Assembly: GCF_017303155.1 (NCBI RefSeq)
Contig: NZ_JAEKJR010000002.1
Location: 248,001 to 312,000 of the forward strand
Direction of reading: 5' to 3'
Length of the DNA: 64,000 bases
Source: Microbulbifer salipaludis
GTDB lineage: Bacteria > Pseudomonadota > Gammaproteobacteria > Pseudomonadales > Cellvibrionaceae
In this document: positions 61,990 to 64,000 of the stretch, piece by piece
Layout: the number at the start of each line of letters is the position of its first letter
Numbering within the stretch: position 1 is the first letter of the stretch
Made by a program: the position numbers and the translations under genes
The notes under the pieces: generated by a model
Database searches by the model: none
Seen by the model: only the letters and a program-made list of their open reading frames with translations
Told to the model about the DNA's origin: nothing

Positions 61990-63366
61990 GTGAATAATTT
62001 TCATCAACAGAAACAGGCACTGACAGCGAAGCAGGAAGCGGTTCGCCAGCAGCTGGGCATGCTCGAAGTCGAGTATGGTCAGGTTGATGGCAAACTGGAA
62101 TCGCTGCGCGAAGATGGGGCCAAGCACCAGCTGCTGGATGAGATCTCCGATCGTCTCGCCAAGCTCGAGGATGCCGGCGCGGGCGATCTTTTCTGGGCCG
62201 AGCACTACAAGCAGGATACGTCCAAGGCCCTGATTCATCGCTTGCAGAAAACCGTCAGCATCTATCATGCGAACCTGGACCTGTTGCTCGAGCGCAAGCG
62301 CAAGCTGCAGGAGCAGATGGAAGACTGCCGGGATGATCTCTTCGATCTCGATGCCGAGTTCCGCGAGATTCGCCAGCAGGAAGAGGAGGTCCACTACGAG
62401 TACGAAGTCACCCGCGAGCTGGGTGACGACGCCTTCCGCAATGCCATTATGCCGTGGAACACCAATGGCGACGATGAGCGGCGCTTCCGCCGGAGCCTGC
62501 TCGCCTGCTTGCTGGCGGCCTTCTTCCTCGGCTTTGGGATCCATGTATGGCAGCTGCCGGAGCCCGATGAAAACGAAGTAGTCGAAGTGCCCGAGCGCCT
62601 GGCCAAGCTCGTATTGGAGCAGAAAAAGCCCAAGCCCAAGCCGCAGCCTGTGGTGAAAAAGCCGGAAGAGAAAATCAGGGAACTGGAGAAACCCAAACAG
62701 CAGGTGGCGAAAGAGGAGCCTAAGCCTTCTAATGTTGAGCGAAAACAGGTGCGCAAGAAAGTTGAGCGCGCGGGTGTCCTGGCCTTCAAGGACAACTTCC
62801 AGGATCTGATCCAGGACGACCTCGACAATCGCCTCGGTCAGCAGACCCAGCTCAGCACCGCCGGTAAGAAAGAGAATCGCAGTCAGCGCTCACTGATCAC
62901 CGCAGCCGCGAAGTCCGGCTCCGACGGTATCAATACCGCAGCGCTCAGCCGCAACGCCGGCGGTGTGGGTACGGCGCTGGATGGTGTGAGCTTCTCGCGG
63001 GTATCCAGTGGTATTGGCACTGAGGGCGATTTTACTGGCGAAGGCCGTCCGCTCAGCGATGGTGTGGGTCCATCCCGCACCGACGAAGAGATCCAGATCG
63101 TGTTTGACCGCTACAAGTCGGCCTTGTACCGGATCTACAACCGCGAACTGCGCAACAACCCGGCGCTGCAGGGCAAGATGGTGCTGAAAATCACCATCCA
63201 ACCGGACGGTTCCGTATCGTTGGCCGCGGTAGAAAGCAGCGATATGGACTCGCCCACCCTGGACAGCAAGATCGTTGCCCGCGTGAAGCGGTTTAACTTC
63301 GGGCCCAAGGAGGGTGTTCCTACGATCACCATCCTGTACCCGATCGACTTCCTGCCTGCAGCCTAG
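61990..63366 (+). CDS. TonB/AgmX-like energy-transducing protein with cytoplasmic coiled coil
   Basis: A 458-residue protein. Residues 1-150 form a charged coiled coil (NLDLLLERKRKLQEQMEDCRD), then one membrane helix (about 167-187, LLACLLAAFFLGFGIHVW), a Pro/Lys-rich periplasmic stretch (about 210-250), a Gly/Ser-rich part, and a C-terminal domain (FDRYKSALYRIYNRELRNNP, GKMVLKITIQPDGSV, VKRFNFGP) of the TonB/AgmX-PglI type. The last domain resembles Myxococcus AgmX-like proteins. GTG start at 61990 with a weak ribosome site, 9 bp after the second ExbD gene. It probably carries force from the ExbBD-like motor across the periplasm. Confidence 0.87.
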   Translation: MNNFHQQKQALTAKQEAVRQQLGMLEVEYGQVDGKLESLREDGAKHQLLDEISDRLAKLEDAGAGDLFWAEHYKQDTSKALIHRLQKTVSIYHANLDLLLERKRKLQEQMEDCRDDLFDLDAEFREIRQQEEEVHYEYEVTRELGDDAFRNAIMPWNTNGDDERRFRRSLLACLLAAFFLGFGIHVWQLPEPDENEVVEVPERLAKLVLEQKKPKPKPQPVVKKPEEKIRELEKPKQQVAKEEPKPSNVERKQVRKKVERAGVLAFKDNFQDLIQDDLDNRLGQQTQLSTAGKKENRSQRSLITAAAKSGSDGINTAALSRNAGGVGTALDGVSFSRVSSGIGTEGDFTGEGRPLSDGVGPSRTDEEIQIVFDRYKSALYRIYNRELRNNPALQGKMVLKITIQPDGSVSLAAVESSDMDSPTLDSKIVARVKRFNFGPKEGVPTITILYPIDFLPAA

Positions 63367-63383
63367 AGGTCAGGTTGAAAAAC

Positions 63384-63410
63384 AACCACCCAGGTCTCCC
63401 CTGGGTGGTT
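63384..63410 (+). terminator. Hairpin ending the envelope operon
   Basis: Perfect 11-bp stem AACCACCCAGG/CCTGGGTGGTT with a 5-nt loop, 17 bp after the stop of the TonB-like gene. The T-tract is weak, so termination may need Rho help. Confidence 0.7.
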
Positions 63411-63625
63411 CTGCCATTTCTTAAGAAGTTACCTGAGCTTTACTTGAGAACTAATTGGCAAACGTAGAAAAAGTTCCCCTCTGGCTGCAGCAATTTTGAC
63501 TTGCTTCACGCCCTCATTTTCAGCATATCGGTAAAGTCGCATCACCGGGCAGTGTGTGTACGGTTTATGTGCTCGCGCGGCCTGTGCGCGGAGCTTGAAA
63601 CCTGATTTGCGACGAAAAATAAACA

Positions 63626-64000
63626 ATGAAGCCAGATGTGATTGGACCGAAAACCTCGAATTCCCGCCAGGAAGGTTGGGCTTTATGCTCCGAATTCGGC
63701 CTGTCCCGAAATTGGGTGCGGGCGTTATTCGCATTTCTCCTGTCGTTCGCGTTTGCCCAGGTCGCACTCGCTGCTTCCTTCAAGACCACCGACTTTGCCA
63801 CCGACTCTGCTTTGCCTGGCACCCCGGGAACGCCCAGTGGCTGCTTGATCGATGGCCCTTACTACACCACAACCGATGGCACCGGCCGCACCATGGCGCC
63901 GGCGGACCAGCTGTCCATTGACCGCTCTTGTACCGTACAGAATTTCTCTTGTGATGTGCCCCTTGAGTCCACGCTGAACTTTGCCGGTGCCCCCGAGGGA
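63626..64000 (+). CDS. Secreted protein, N-terminal part (cut by window edge)
   Basis: ATG at 63626 opens a frame running to the right edge (125 residues). A charged, unusually long N-region precedes a hydrophobic segment (VRALFAFLLSFAFAQVALAA), so the signal peptide ends near residue 54. The mature part (FKTTDFATDSALPGTPGTPSG..., Cys-containing) looks like the start of a large surface or adhesin-type protein. No family was identified. Confidence 0.65.
   Translation, partial: MKPDVIGPKTSNSRQEGWALCSEFGLSRNWVRALFAFLLSFAFAQVALAASFKTTDFATDSALPGTPGTPSGCLIDGPYYTTTDGTGRTMAPADQLSIDRSCTVQNFSCDVPLESTLNFAGAPEG

Noticed and set aside
63556..63921. A 121-codon frame near the right edge
   Set aside because: It is out of frame with the signal-peptide-bearing gene at 63626, and its product has no plausible features.

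Overview
The window is about 60% GC and gene-dense, and looks like the chromosome of a marine gammaproteobacterium. The housekeeping block rlmE-ftsH-folP-glmM-tpiA-secG-tRNA-Leu, the nas cluster and the class of intergenic repeats are gammaproteobacterial. Poly-Ser/Gly linkers joining carbohydrate-binding modules to a secreted protease, and a rhamnogalacturonan-acetylesterase-like enzyme, suggest a polysaccharide-degrading Cellvibrionales lineage such as Microbulbifer. That placement is inference, not a match I could run.

Region 1 (1-6.5 kb): an RND efflux pump (permease cut by the window edge, plus a lipoprotein adaptor) divergent from a TetR regulator; a YadGH-type ABC exporter; a dienelactone hydrolase; and trmH. 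Region 2 (6.7-20.3 kb, minus strand): a nitrate assimilation cluster read nasT, nasS, nitrate transporter, PP2C-phosphatase/Ser-Thr-kinase fusion, nirB, nirD, assimilatory nitrate reductase, then moeA. Two near-identical sigma54-type promoters lie before the transporter and before nirB. The transporter leader carries a strong hairpin and an intrinsic terminator, as expected for NasT (ANTAR) antitermination. A broken outer-membrane porin lies just upstream of nasT.

Region 3 (20.3-28.9 kb): mobA, an orphan modA, a 600-bp AT-rich gap, pntAB, a large HExxH lipoprotein coupled to a GDSL acetylesterase, and yhbY. Region 4 (29-35.6 kb): rlmE, ftsH, folP, glmM, tpiA, secG and tRNA-Leu(GAG). Region 5 (35.7-42.9 kb) is an accessory block directly after the tRNA. 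It holds one 1280-residue fusion (methyltransferase, PLD nuclease, DEAH helicase, S24-like domain, DUF3427), a decayed Y1 transposase and a secreted subtilase. It occupies the place where rimP-nusA-infB would often be found.

Region 6 (42.9-49.5 kb): a PQQ-type aldose dehydrogenase, a YebC-family protein, a purine permease, glycerate kinase and pyruvate kinase. Region 7 (49.7-52.8 kb): a molybdenum-cofactor riboswitch followed by moaABCDE, which supplies the cofactor for the nitrate reductase together with moeA, mobA and modA. Region 8 (53.1-63.4 kb): nine tightly packed, mostly overlapping genes. They encode a periplasmic coiled-coil protein, two large TPR proteins, a small TPR lipoprotein, a small exported protein, an ExbB-like channel, two ExbD-like proteins and a TonB/AgmX-like protein. 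This looks like a proton-motive-force-driven envelope machine of unassigned function and is the best candidate for an undescribed system. The start of another secreted protein runs off the right edge.
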